Below are positions 41,501 through 56,591 of a stretch of DNA of 64,000 nucleotides, in pieces. The DNA is from Bugula neritina. Taxonomy: Eukaryota > Bryozoa > Gymnolaemata > Cheilostomatida > Bugulidae. The stretch lies in NCBI GenBank assembly GCA_964035545.1, contig OZ037767.1, forward strand, positions 19,167,628-19,231,627, written 5' to 3'. Numbering within the stretch: position 1 is the stretch's first letter; every line of letters starts with the position of its first letter. The notes beneath the pieces were generated by a model. The model was not told the origin of the DNA. It saw nothing but the letters and a program-made list of their open reading frames with translations, and made no database searches. Made by a program: the position numbers and the translations under genes.

Positions 41501-41667
41501 AGAGTAAATTATAGATCAAGATATTTACTGATTGATTTGCTTTAACTAGTCAGTTAAAGTCGGTTGTGTATGAAAGAGTTGACTTTTATAATCAAAGCAA
41601 ACAACTGAAATAAAGTTTTTATAATTTTCAAACTAAAATTGACTTAAGGAAAAGAGGCATAGAAATT
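41501..41667 (+). promoter_or_regulatory. Conserved upstream block of WSC-PAN gene D
   Basis: TACACAGAGTAAATTATAGA, then CAAGATATTTACTGATTG and CAAACAACTGAAA, are shared with the duplicated block inside gene C's intron 1. The CAACTGA motif also lies close upstream of C, E and F. Candidate regulatory sequence. Confidence 0.4.
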
Positions 41668-44600
41668 ATGGCACTCATTTTGATGCTACTACTACTAAAC
41701 CTTATTTTCACAGGTAATTTTATTTACCATTTATTTATAATTTTATGATAAAACTAATTTCTAGCTTCTTTAAAATTTATAATATTTAATAATTGTGAGA
41801 AATATTTTTACATTTTAATGGCAAAGTTTTCAATTTGTTACAAACATAAGTTCATGCAAAGCCTAAATGCTGCTATTTTTTTCATTTAGATGCTGACACT
41901 CTTGGTCCAACGTTCAGCAGCAGATATTTAGGCTGTTACATGGACAGTCAGTCCAGAACTTTAGATGGTTTGTTCTCAAAAACTGCCGACAGCGTTACTC
42001 TGTGTACTTCCCTCTGCTTTAAGAGTGGTGAGCATTTTAGTAATATTAATTGAACATCCAACTCAAAGCATTTCAATGCACTCATTATAATATTATATGA
42101 GCTAAAAACCTATAGAAAAATATATTATTATAACATTATGTAAGTACAGACCATTTAAGAATACGATAGAACATTGGATTTTTATACCCAATAGAGGAAG
42201 TGCTCTATATTGATAACGCACCATATGCTTTTCCATAGCTAGCACGTTGCCCTTATAGTTACTTTTAAAAAAGGGGGTGCTATAAAATCTAGTGAATTCT
42301 CTGTTATATTGAAAGAGTTATAATAGAATATGGCACACGTCAAAAGCATGTAAACATTTGTGCTATTGAAGTGTCTAACAAAAATAGGAAGCTTCCTTAT
42401 TGGCATGCACATGTTAATGTTATTGATTAAAACTTTTTTGCCCAGAAACAAAAGAAGGTTTGTAAATAAAGCTATATGATCAATGATAGTGCATATATAT
42501 GCACATTTTTTGTTGCTAAAAACTAGTTTTCTATTGGTTATGACCAAGCTTTTCTTTATTGTGCTATCTATACAACATATATACTTGAATGTTTGTTACT
42601 CAGTTTAATCATGGGGTGGATTGGTGACTGATTGTTGGAATAAAAAATAAACTGCATTCTTTATGCTAGCTGTGTTATTCTATTTTCAGTTATTGTCAAA
42701 GTCTACTTCATTCTCAAAAATTTAACTATACCCACGTAAAATAAAGTTTTAGAATGAATTTAAGCAGAATTTACATTTAATTTATTTTTTATTTTGCACA
42801 TGTTTATAGCACTATAGTCACTGATTGAACCCAGAAAATGTTGACGGTTGTGCATAGCCAAAACAATTTAGAAGTTTGGGTTTTTCACCGCCTTTAGCAA
42901 TCTGGCAATTACCATATTAGGACATAACTCTTTAGACTTATTCATGCCGTTTGGTATAAAAATATGTTCACCTGAAACTCAATTATCCATTACAGAATTG
43001 CCATCTGACGGTGTTATGTGAAGCAAATGACACTTTCTGGTGTATTCTGTCTCTTTATATTATATTAGAATGTGATTTTACACTGTGTTAAGTTTTCTTG
43101 AATATATTTAGTAAGTTTTAAGCTCTTTGTGGTATAAAAAGATGCTAAACAGAAAAAAGCACCTGGAAAACCAATGGGTTTGAATTTAAATTTTTGTCTT
43201 GTTGCCAAGGATTTAGATACGCTGGACCTCAATATAGATATCAGTGTTTCTGTGGTAGCGGTGACTTAGAGAAAAATGGTGGCCTGGTTTCTGAAAATGA
43301 TTGCAAGGCTTCATGTCGTGGTAATGCAACTCAGACATGCGGAGGAGGTTATAGACTCTCAGTCTATGAGTTTTTACCACCAAAAACAAGTAAGAATAAT
43401 AAACGTGGTAAAATGAAAATAAGTGTACTAGATATGAGTTGGTTAGAAGTTGACCTAGTAAGCATGAACCAATAAAGAGTAGGTTTAGTGCACATAAGCC
43501 AATCACAAGTTGGCATAGTAGAAATGGACCAATGAGGAATAAGTATAGTGAATATCAACAAGTAAAAGGTATAATAGACAGCATTTGTAACATGATTATT
43601 GACACCCTTAAATCGAATGCTATAAACACAAACATATATTTCAACCTTTTATTTTGCTCCCCTTATTTAAACTCCATTCAGATTCCCACAATAGTAATGG
43701 TAATAGTATTAGGACTAGTAGTAACATTAGTACTACTATTACTATAGTACTACTAATGGCATAATTACTGGCACCAGTAGCAATACTAGTACTAGTACTA
43801 TAGTAGTACTAGTACTAGTACTATAGTAGTACTAGTACTACTATAGTACTAGTACTAGTACTATGGTAGTACTAGTACTACTAGTTTCTGACCATTGTAA
43901 AAGTTAATTATATAATACAAGTTGTTGTCGTGTCTTCTCTTCAGCACATATTGTTTGCATGCTGAAGGAATAAGCTCAAATTTCATAGAGTATTTACAAA
44001 GTATAACTGCAGTGACTCCTCAGGTGATATGATGCGTAACTGTGTCAGCCGATAATGGTTACTGTATCAGCTGATGATTGTTGCTGCGTCAGCACGGATG
44101 CTGTTTGGCACGGATGCCCATGTATTGTGATTCACTTAATGAAGAGTGAATGAATGGAGGACACAAATGCAGGCCACAACTCTATTTTTTGTCTATTGCC
44201 AACAGTATATTTTCTAAGTTAGACTTAGACTTGAGCTCACATTCATACTTAGACTCATATTCATACTCATACAGCACTGCACATAACCTAAAACCATAAA
44301 AATTACAAAAGTCTTGTTAACTTAACATTAATTACATTGCTGATAAAACATTTAGTTAATGAAATTCAAAACAAAAGATAATATAATACTTGATACAGTG
44401 ATACTTACAATTATTTTGACAATTAAGTACAGATTGCCGGCATCTTTAGCAGGAGGAAAACTGAGCTACACTGACTCATTGACCAAAAACTGTCAGTAAA
44501 TAGCTATCGCGAAAGCTTTCACAAATAGCTTTCGTTACACAATGGTTTTTGGAAAACTGTCAAAAAGCCACTGCAACAGTAACTGCATTTGACTTTCCAG

Positions 44601-45172
44601 TTCTATTGAAATTTCTCAATTTTAGAAACTCACATTATAGCTATTCTCATCCTTTTTTAAATTTTCTGCAGCAGCTCTGTAAAATCTTGTGATCAATTTA
44701 AAATTGCATTTTTTAAAGAAGTTGAAAATGGAAGGAAGCATACCAGGTATAATCATGTTTCTAGGTGTCTATAATACAACTCTTTTTAGTTTCTGATTAT
44801 TCACTCAATATATGTAGTTGTAACCATCTTTGTTACTTATTTATTACTTACCTATTTTACTAACTTAATAGCAATAAATATGCATTTAATGTATCTATAT
44901 TTATAAGTGATTTAATTGTAGATATGCAGAAAGTATTTATTCTACAAGAAGGTGATATTAGTAAATTGAATGTGATTTTTACTGGACGAGCTCAGACCCA
45001 CCGACAATGTACTGTAACCTGTCTCAACAACTACTTTTGTAAAGGATATACTTATGACAGGGCTGATGGCACATGCAAGCACCTTGAGAGAACCTGCTCC
45101 TCAACTTCTGTGGTTTTCACACAAGTTTATCTTGCAAAGTCAGAACTCAGCCAGGACTACTGTGCAAAATAA
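41668..45172 (+). CDS. WSC-PAN secreted protein, gene D
   Basis: Exons 41668-41713, 41890-42027, 43210-43389 and 44922-45172 join to 204 aa, introns phase 1 (donors GTAAT, GTGAG, GTAAG). Signal peptide MALILMLLLLNLIFTG. WSC domain: YLGCYMDSQSRTLDG, CTSLCFKSG, QCFCGSGD, CRGNATQTCGG; NAT is a possible N-glycosylation site. The PAN-like module is of the HRQC form (THRQCTVTCLNNYFCKGYTYD...GTCKH...RTC...DYCAK). It is the last plus-strand intact copy before the array reverses. Intron 3 holds an AGTACT-type repeat and an unassigned 0.4-kb stretch (44.1-44.5 kb) that may be a mobile element. Confidence 0.85.
43683..43885. repeat. TAGTACTATAGTAGT self-complementary repeat
   Basis: Trinucleotide AGT/ACT units arranged so that the array is its own inverse at many registers. 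In intron 3 of gene D. Prone to cruciform formation. Confidence 0.85.
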
Positions 45173-46449
45173 ATAAAGATTGATAATTACCCACTAATAA
45201 ATATGTATTATACTGCATAAAAATTGTGTGTTTGTTTATTCACATATTTATAAAGTTTATACCAGGGTTCACTCTAGAGCAAGTTTGCAGTGACCATGCA
45301 TGAACTCACATATTTTACAAAGATGGTGTCATGCATATGACTCACTATGAGAGGAATTATCTATGCTTTTCTAATGAAAATAAACTACTTCTGTTAATTT
45401 GTTCATATATTTAAATTAGTTAATGATAAGATATTATAAGTTTTTGCTATTTTTAATTACTACTATAAAAATCACAAAATATCTTTATATTACAAATTGC
45501 AGTTGGTAGAGCATGCCTTCCTTTAATTTGATGTCACCACTGCCTTCTTTTAGTGGTAGGTACTCCGGTTTAGATCAGATAAATTATGATCACATGACTA
45601 CTCATGTCCGTAGATATGTTGAACTTGCAAAAACCACCTGTTCTGGTCTAATAATCTGAAAATAACTGACCTATATATTTCAACCAATGAACACCATCCT
45701 TGTGATATAGCCAACTGTTATCTTGTCGAAATCTGTTTTGTATACAGGGGAAGCCCAGCTGCAAAGTTTCTATGAAATCTTTAGCATGTTTTTGTTTCGT
45801 TTTACACCTTTGACCATGACATGATATAATTAAGCTTAAAATGATGGCTTGAATTATCAAAGGAAGCTTAAATTCTGTTGCTTATATCTTATGTACAAGT
45901 TAGCGAAGTCACAGTAATAAAAACAAGATTTTAAAATTTTTTATAGAGACTGGGAAACAAGGAGTTCTCCCTAGAGCAAGTTTACAGTGAATGTAAATTC
46001 ACATCTTATACAAGTCTAGTGCCGTAAATACATAAATGACTCAATAGTTTCATTTTGGCTTATATGCTCCTTATAAATAGAGTTGTCAATACATGTCCAC
46101 TATAAGCGAAATGTATAAAAGCAGTTGAACAACATTTAACATTTATTTAGTGCAACAAATAACCTAGATTCTTATTGCCTTTAATGGATCAAATTGGCAT
46201 TCAGTAAATTCAATAGATAGCCTTTCTATTGTATTGAAATTTGCTACTTGTTATCAAAAAACCTCTTTCGCATGGTGCTCTCTAACAAACAAGAAGGTGA
46301 TAACGTGATCACATGTGCACTCACTGCCACATGTACAAATGCAGCAAACAAGTAGTTTTGAAACCTTGTATCTATATATGTCTGTTTCAATAATTCATTA
46401 ATACTTTTGCTGCAGACACCCTCCCAATCTGTAGCATAGCCTCAGCTAC

Positions 46450-46500
<51 letters not shown>

Positions 46501-46577
46501 CAATTTAGCCAAGCAGTTTTCAATAAGTTGCTAATATACAAGTCCAAAGTTGAACTACTGCTAATATTTGAATTTAG
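45173..46577. other. Inverted-duplicate spacer
   Basis: No intact gene. From about 45945 to 46450 it is an inverse copy of 51800-52330 (for example GTGATCACATGTGCACTCAC and the CTCCCAATCTGTAGC segment), marking the inverted duplication. An AT repeat lies at 46452-46497. Confidence 0.65.
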
Positions 46578-46693
46578 ATGCCGCCACTGATATTGTGACA
46601 TTCAACAGTAAGTATTTAGGTTGTTATATAGACGCCAATACAAGAACTTTGATTGGTCTGCACTCAGAAGCTATTGCCAGTGTTACTCTGTAA
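46578..46693 (+). pseudogene. Truncated WSC exon 2 at the inversion junction
   Basis: After TTTAG it reads DAATDIVTFNSKYLGCYIDA, clearly the WSC exon, but ends at TAA where TGTACTTCC should follow. No signal-peptide exon precedes it, and the expected position is occupied by an AT repeat. Sequence just to its right matches, in the opposite orientation, the region normally downstream of an exon 4, so a breakpoint lies near 46694. Confidence 0.75.
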
Positions 46694-47407
46694 AGAGAGA
46701 GAGTGGAGCATATTGAGATTAATCTTTGTTGCTATTATAGGTCTCTATAACGAAGCCATGGCTCTCCACTGAATATAAATTTACAAGTAACTTTTTTTAT
46801 TTAACAGGGGTTCTTGTAAAAAACAAACAGTTATTGACAAATCTGCATATATAATGGAGTTATCGAGTTTTATTTGTATATTTTGCTTGATCAGTTCTTG
46901 CATTCACTGAAAACTTTCTCTAGGGAGAACCCTAATCAAAAGTCTTTATAAATGTGTGAATGAACAACTCCAAAACACAAATATTCCATGCACTATATCG
47001 TATATTGTAAAATTTAATGCATGCGTATAATGTGCCCCACTCAGTTTTTAGTCAATTTGCACAGTATTTTTGGCAGAATTTTGATTTTGGAAAATATATT
47101 TATGCCATAGTTAAAGACGTGAAGAAAATTTTTTCTCATGGACAGCATTTATTTTCATTAAAAAGGGACAGATAACTTCAATTTTAATACATTTATTTAA
47201 TGTAAACACAAGATTTGTACAATATAAAGCGATTTTACATTCAAAAGTGTGCAGATATCTATCAACACATACTCAATATATAGAAAGAATCATTTGCAGA
47301 AATTTTGGAAATGTTTAAATATACAAAAGCATACACATAGTTTATGCAATACATCAAATAACAATTTAATAAATTTATATAATGGATGAGAATCAGTTTT
47401 GAAAATT

Positions 47408-50400
47408 TTATTTCCCACAATAATTCTGGCCGAGTTTTGACTTCACAAGATAGACCTGTGTCATAGTTATAGAAGCTAAAGAGCAGGTTTCCTCAAGGTG
47501 CTTGCATGTGCCGTCAGCTCTGTCATAAGTATATCCTTCACAGAAGATATTGTTGAGACAGGTTAGAGTACATTGTCGGTGGGTCTGAGCGTGCCCAATA
47601 AAAAACACATTCAAATTGGTAACATTTTCTTCCAGCAAAACAAACACTTCCTGTCTATCTACAACAAACCATATTAATGATCATTCAAAGAGTTTTCATT
47701 TTCAACAAAATAAATAATTTGCTTGTTTAGACTATTTTCTATGTTGCATTACCAAAAGTGGTTGGTGTAGAGATTTGCCAGTAAATACTTGAATGAGGAG
47801 TTATGCCTTTCAGTGTAAAGAAACAAATTCAGCTCTTTGGAAAGATGCCAGAATTGATGATTGCTAATGTACGAAGAAAATTAAGGAAGGATTAATAACA
47901 GCTTGATTTAATCCCAATGCTTTTTAATAATTTAAAGTAAGCATTCAGTGATTGAACTTGAAATATTTTCAGAACCAAAATGTTCATCAATTATTTTTCT
48001 AGCTGAATAGTTATGAAAGAACAATTATCACTAATCAGTGAATAATTTTTTTGACAAAATTGTCCCAATGGTAGATAAGTATTGATTGAAACCTTTAGCT
48101 ATATATGGCCCTATGTTCAGCTGATGTTATAAGGGTAACGGGGGGGGGGGGGGGGGGGGCACAACGGTCATAGGGGTACAAAAAGCCGGCCAAATTGTGA
48201 GAGAACTTATTGACTTAGAGTTGTGATTTTTTTTCATAAAAAGATATTGACATAATTATTCAGCCTTTGTAGTTTCAACACTTGCGAAACATACGTGTTG
48301 AAAACTGTTTTTACCTACTTTTTGTAAATTTTTTAGGATGTCATTAAAGCCTTATAACTTTTTACACTCAAAGGCAAGAAGCCTAGATTTTACTGATATT
48401 GTTGCCATTGCTTGTCTCTACAATGCTTAACTAGTATAACAGCAAACTCTAAAATAAATTTTCCTTGAGGCACATGTATTTTCAATTTCGCCACAAGGGG
48501 CACAATGGGCCACGCTGACCGGGGCACAATGGGCCACCTGATTATTGCACCCTGATCACTGTTATTAGTTTGTTTGTCCAAAAAGTTGGTTGAACTGTTA
48601 CTAACATCTATAAATATAGCCATTTCTGACCTTTTTGTAAAATATCAAAGACATCATGGTAAGACTACAAAACTACAAGTTGAAGCTCCCCTAATACTTA
48701 CATCTGGTGAGGTTAAAGCTTTGCCATTTTATACATAATACAAAACACTCTGCTGTTGCTACTAAGAGATAGTCATGATAATCATTATATATTACACCAT
48801 TGAGAGAATATACATGCATTTGACTGAAATAAATTGTGATTTGCTCATTTGCTCCACCCTCTCCCTTCCGTACTCCGGTCACAAACCTCAGCCATGCATG
48901 CACCTTAGCTACAGTTCATATAGAAAAAAGTTCACTCAGAATTTTGTAGTACATGTTATTAAAGTTTTTTTTTAATAAACGTTGCTCTAAAGTGAAAATA
49001 ACAAAACATTTTTAGTTTTAAACAGTAATGATAATGGCACTGCAGAACCGAGTGACGTGCGTTTGATTTTGCTTTCCTCTGCTATCCGTAGTGGCACAAA
49101 CTGTACAGCTAAAACATGAATTTTGCTGTAGATCTGAAAGAGTATCTTTATTTATTTGTAACATTAAATAAATAAAGATCAGATGTAACAAAATACGCAA
49201 AATTTCAATATATTTGTTGTGTCCCACCTAATGGCCCATTGTACCCCGGTACCGGGGCACAATGGGCCAATTTTTTCGTCATGAAAATTTAATTATTCTG
49301 AAAGTTGTGAGAGAGATAAAAACAACAAACTGGTACCTGTAATAGACAACAGATGTAGCATTAAGACTAGAGATTATTGAACTAGTAACTTGAAAAACAG
49401 ATGAATGAGAGCAACAAATGCAAAATTCGGCCCGTTGTGCCCCGTTACCCCTACTGTTTAATAAGAAGCTTTTAGAAGAGTTAAAGCTGTTGCATTGATT
49501 TTTTATATATATGTTCAGGATTATAATAACTTCCCACCATTTAGTAGAATCTGCAGAGTAAAGTGGGCAAATGATATATTATGTTTGTTGCTATTCTACT
49601 ACATGTTAAGAACATGTGAAATAAATTAATATGATTTAAGTCATTTAAGCAAAAATGACAAAGAGTGGGAATTTTAATTGAGGATATGATATTGAGATAG
49701 TTTTTACTTACAGAATAGAGTCAAGAGTGCGATTTTGATACAACTTCTGTCTATTATACCTTTCTTTTGCTGGAATTTACTATATATACCTTATTCTTAT
49801 TGGTTCACATCGACTAAACCCATGGTTGATTGGCTCTAATTTAATATACACTTAGTTCTCAATGGTCCATTTCTACTAAACTCACTTGCAATTAGTTCAC
49901 AAACACTATATTCAATTATTGCTGGCTCATTTTTACCAGTTACTTAGCTCATTTATAGTACACCCATCATCATAGGTTCATGAGTTTAGTATGCCTACCA
50001 TTTATTGGTCTTACAAGCTCATAGACTGAGAGCCTATAAATTCCACCACACGTCTGAGTTGAGTCACCCCTACACAAAGAATCACAATCATCTTCAGGAG
50101 CTAGTCCACCATTTTTTTCCAGGTCACCATTGCCACAGAAACATTCAAGGGCGGCTTGCAATCCAGCGTACCTAAATCCTAAAGAAAAAAGAAAAGAAAA
50201 TTATTTATTGTAAGTCATTGGTTTGCTGAATGTTTTACACTAAACAAAACCTGAAGCTTGCTCAACATTTTGAATAAATATTTTGTGCAATGTAGAAACA
50301 TATTCTATAGTATAGGGAGACAAACTAACAAATGCAGGAAAGTAACATCTATTATAAACAAATCAGTCAAATGACTTACAGTATGTAACAGACAATTGAT

Positions 50401-51377
50401 CTCCGATGAGCATGAATATATTTAGAAAAAATTAAATGTCAGTATAAATCTAGCATTCTCTTATGATATGGGAGTGATTACATGGGAAAAGAAGGTAGAA
50501 AACTTTTAAGTTTATAAATAATCTTGGCTACAAACTTGTTTATATTGTTGCAAGTAATATGGAACTATTTAGCTTATAAATATAACTGCAGGCAGTGTGA
50601 ATCTTTAATAGAGATTTTAAAACACTATTTTGCAGTGGGTATAGTTATCTCTATATGAGAATAAAGTCGTAATAACAATATATAAATAACATAAGGTAAT
50701 AAAGTCTGCTCAATTTAATGAAAAGCGCAGTATTCAGCCCAGTGAATAGCTTTTAGTATAACAAAAAATTCAATTGACCAGATAAAACTAAGAAATATAA
50801 ACAACACAGTAAAACAGCCAGAGAAATGTATCTTTACATATTAAATTATTAACTCCTAATTCTTAAACATAATTATACTGCACATATAAAATACCTCAAT
50901 ATTCCTATTATTATATTATATGAACTAAACTGTTTTCTAACTTCTGTAACCTATAATAAAAATAATACAATATTATATATTAGTGCATAAAAATTCTTTG
51001 ATTTGACTACTTACCTCCTTTATAGCAGAAGGCAGTACACAAAGTAACGCTGTTAGCAGTTCTTGAGTACAGGCCATCTAAAGTTCTTGTATCGGTGTCC
51101 ATGTAACAACCTAGATATCTACTGTCGGCTGTCACAATACCAGTGGCAGCATCTAAATTCAAATATTAGCAGTAGTTCAAATTTGGACTTGTATATTAGC
51201 AACACATTGAAAACAGCTTCATTAAATCGTAAATATATACAATAGTATAGTTATTAAATGCCGCAAGTTTTAGCAGCAGCTAAGAATGGACATCATCATG
51301 AAGTTTAAAAGTAACCTATGATTATGATTACCTGTTGGAAGAATGTTTAGTAGTAGTATCACCCAAATGAGTGCCAT
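47408..51377 (-). CDS. WSC-PAN secreted protein, gene E
   Basis: Minus-strand exons 51377-51332, 51152-51015, 50178-49999 and 47658-47408 join to 204 aa, introns phase 1 (donors GTAAT, GTAAG, GTAGG). Signal peptide MALIWVILLLNILPTG. WSC domain: YLGCYMDTDTRTLDG, CTAFCYKGG, ECFCGNGD, CRGDSTQTCGG, all eight cysteines present. The PAN-like module is of the HRQC form (THRQCTLTCLNNIFCEGYTYD...GTCKH...ETC...NYCGK). Intron 3 is 2.3 kb because a 1.3-kb DNA element sits in it. It is the first copy in reverse orientation and the mirror partner of the remnant at 46578. Confidence 0.85.
48132..49451. mobile_element. GGGGTAACGGGGCACAAC-type DNA element in gene E intron 3
   Basis: The right end reads CCCGTTGTGCCCCGTTACCCC and the left end is its inverse, with TA on both outer sides (48130-48131, 49452-49453). 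In the left end the GGGG has grown to a run of 20 G (48140-48159). Copies of GGGGCACAATGGGCCA recur near 48494, 48521 and 49255; at 49231-49275 two form a palindrome. These look like transposase-binding repeats. No intact transposase was recognised in the 1.3 kb, so it is probably non-autonomous. Confidence 0.7.
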
Positions 51378-52350
51378 TTCTTTGCCTTTTCTGCTTAAGC
51401 TACTTTCTATAAAAAGTTATACAAACTTGATGTCAGTTGTCTGTTTTGCAGCAGCTTCTGCTGCCGTAGCAATGAAAAGTTTCAACTCTGCTCTGCACTT
51501 TTAAAGCCTATTCTGTTATGTCAAAATTGCCAATTCTGTATGTCAAAACCAAATCAATAAATTATTCACACTAGCATAGAAGTAACTTTTATACATTCTG
51601 AAGCAATGAGGTAAAAATTATGGAAGCATTAAATTTTCTAATGTTAGTTTTCTCAAGGGAAAATTATGTTTCAACATATTATCTTGCAAACTGGAACATT
51701 TGTTCTGGAAACTAAATTTTTTATAAAAATTTGCTGTCTGTTGATTATTGCACATACGTAGTGCATATCAAGCTGATTAGCAACCTTGGAGATGAATATA
51801 TATCTGTAGCTAAGGCTAGGCTACAGATTGGGAGGGTGTCTGCTGCAAAAGTATTAATGGATGATTGAAACAAACATAGATACAAGGCTTCAAAACTGTT
51901 TGCTTGCTGCATTTGTACATGTGGCAGTGAGTGCACATGTGATCACGTTATCACCTTGTTGTTTGTCAGAGAGCACCATGTTAAAGAGGTTTTGTGATAA
52001 CAAGTAGTAAATTTTAATATGATGAAAAAACTATCTATTAAATCTACTGAATGCTAATCTATTAAAGGTGGTAGGAATCTAAGTTATTTGTAACACTAAA
52101 TAAATGTGAAATGTTTTTCAACTGTTTTTATACAATTTGCTTATAGCGGGAATGTAGTGACAACTCTATTTATAAGCAGCATATAAGCCAAAGTGAAATT
52201 ATATTGAGCCATGTATGTATATGGTACTGTAAGGCTTGTATAAGATGTGAATTCACATATGCACTGTGAACCTGCTCTAGAAAAATATTTTTTTGAAATC
52301 TTGTTTTATTGCTCTTGGGAGAACTATGGTTTCCAGTCTTTATAAAATTT
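51378..52350. other. Upstream region of gene E, inverted duplicate
   Basis: Carries the CAACTGACATCAA motif near the gene, then the segment duplicated inversely at 45.9-46.45 kb. No gene. Confidence 0.6.
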
Positions 52351-52369
52351 CTTAAAATCTTTTTTTTAT

Positions 52370-53200
52370 TGCTGTGACCTAGCAAACTTTTAATTAATTT
52401 TTTAAAAAGCCTGCACATTTTTTTTCTTGTTCTGCTCAATATTGCTAGGTGCTCTATTGCAAACTAAAATACCATCATCCCTGTATAAGCCTAGGTTGCA
52501 TTCTTTGTTCATTTCAGTGGTTAATAAATTTAGTAGATAGGTTCCAATTAGTTGGCTAATTTCGACACCATCATAGCTTCACATAGTAACATTAAACTTA
52601 CTGCCATGCTTTTATGTCTATGAAGTACAAAATTATTTCTCAGTGTTTATTTGGTAAGTCAGCAAGTTGTGTAGCAAAAGAAAGGGTTTTAGAAAGGAGG
52701 TCTTCAGTTATTGATGGGTAGAAATTACATAATTTATATCAAAAGGGATAAAGGACTGTTTGTTTTTAAACCAGTTTATTACGGAGTAGGATTTCTTCCA
52801 TATATTGATGTTGATATGTTGGAGGAGTTTTGTATTTATGCCATCTAATAACTGTTATATTTGGTAGGGTTTATTAGTCTGCAGAATGGTTTGTTATTAA
52901 AGTCAGGCTTGTGATCTTTTAAGATTATAAAAGTTCATTTCTGGGCTAGTACATCTATTCTGGTGTCTAGATTCAGTGATTTTTCAATTGTGATATCCTT
53001 AGTAGTAATTGTTTTAGCTAGGTCATGTGGGGCTTTTTTATAGTCTTGGGTAATGTTATGTTTAAGGAGGTCTCAGTATTGGGAGATAGCTAGTTTGTAT
53101 AAACTAGTAGTTTTGTTAGCTTTCACAACCAATTTTTCATCTTTCATTATACTTTTAATATTCTTTACATTATTTCTCATTTCAGCTTATAGTTCATTAG
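52370..53200 (-). pseudogene. Decayed reverse transcriptase with YRDDG core
   Basis: Minus-strand readings in shifting frames give, in order: VVKANKTTSLYKLAISQY, LLKHNITQDYKK, FIILKDHKPDFNNKPFCRL, NIWKKSYSVINWFKNKQS, NFYPSITEDL, SYDGVEISQLIGTYLLNLL and GLYRDDGILVC. The FYPSI and YRDDG pieces correspond to the two aspartate-bearing catalytic regions of a reverse transcriptase. Several stops and at least one frameshift make it a relic. It is not gypsy-like (YLDD) nor the LINE type found elsewhere here; similar LKDHK...YRDDG proteins occur in marine invertebrates, but I cannot place the class. Confidence 0.65.
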
Positions 53201-53754
53201 TAAATGATTCGAATGTTGGATATCTTCAGAGTAACAGTGAATGATAAAAATTCAGAAGTTATGATGTTGCGTTAAAGTCTATACATAACACAAAGTATAG
53301 AGAGTAGCAGTTATTTCAATTACATGAGTCAAAATTATACAGCTGTTTTCTATTTGCATAAAAATGAATTGGAGTTGAAAAAATATAAATATATGTATAT
53401 AAAAACAAAATAGATTAGTGAACAGTTTGTGGAAGTTGAGTAGTGTAAAATTTGTTAGTACAGTTTTAGTGGTATATGGATTAATTTTGTTTATTAAGTT
53501 AAGGTTTTATTTGTTTACTGTAGAGGGCTTCAGCTAATTTTCGATGGTGGATTCCATTGAGTGACTGATTTAAAACTGTTACATTGTCTATTGATACCTT
53601 TTGCTTTATTCTGTGTATTTTTACTTATAACAACATTGTATAGTTGTGAGCCATCATAATGACAATTTTATTTGACGAGTGCACAACATCTTGTGTACAA
53701 AACTATTAGTAATAAATGTCATTATATTAATCAAATCTCATTTTATTTCTTTTA

Positions 53755-53757
<3 letters not shown>

Positions 53758-53786
<29 letters not shown>

Positions 53787-53787
53787 A
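53758..53787. repeat. GT dinucleotide repeat
   Basis: About 15 GT units, just downstream of gene F's last exon. Confidence 0.95.
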
Positions 53788-53831
53788 GGCAATCAATTAG
53801 ATAGACCTATATAAGGTGTACTAATCAGTTT

Positions 53832-56591
<2,760 letters not shown>

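Noticed and set aside
43190-43506. WSC exon ORFs read through the donor site
   Set aside because: The downstream residues are intronic minisatellite; the exon ends at the GTAAG donor at 43390.
44121-44541. Possible 421-bp solo LTR (TGTATTGTG...CGTTACACA) in gene D intron 3
   Set aside because: Ends are only partly inverse and no flanking duplication could be found.
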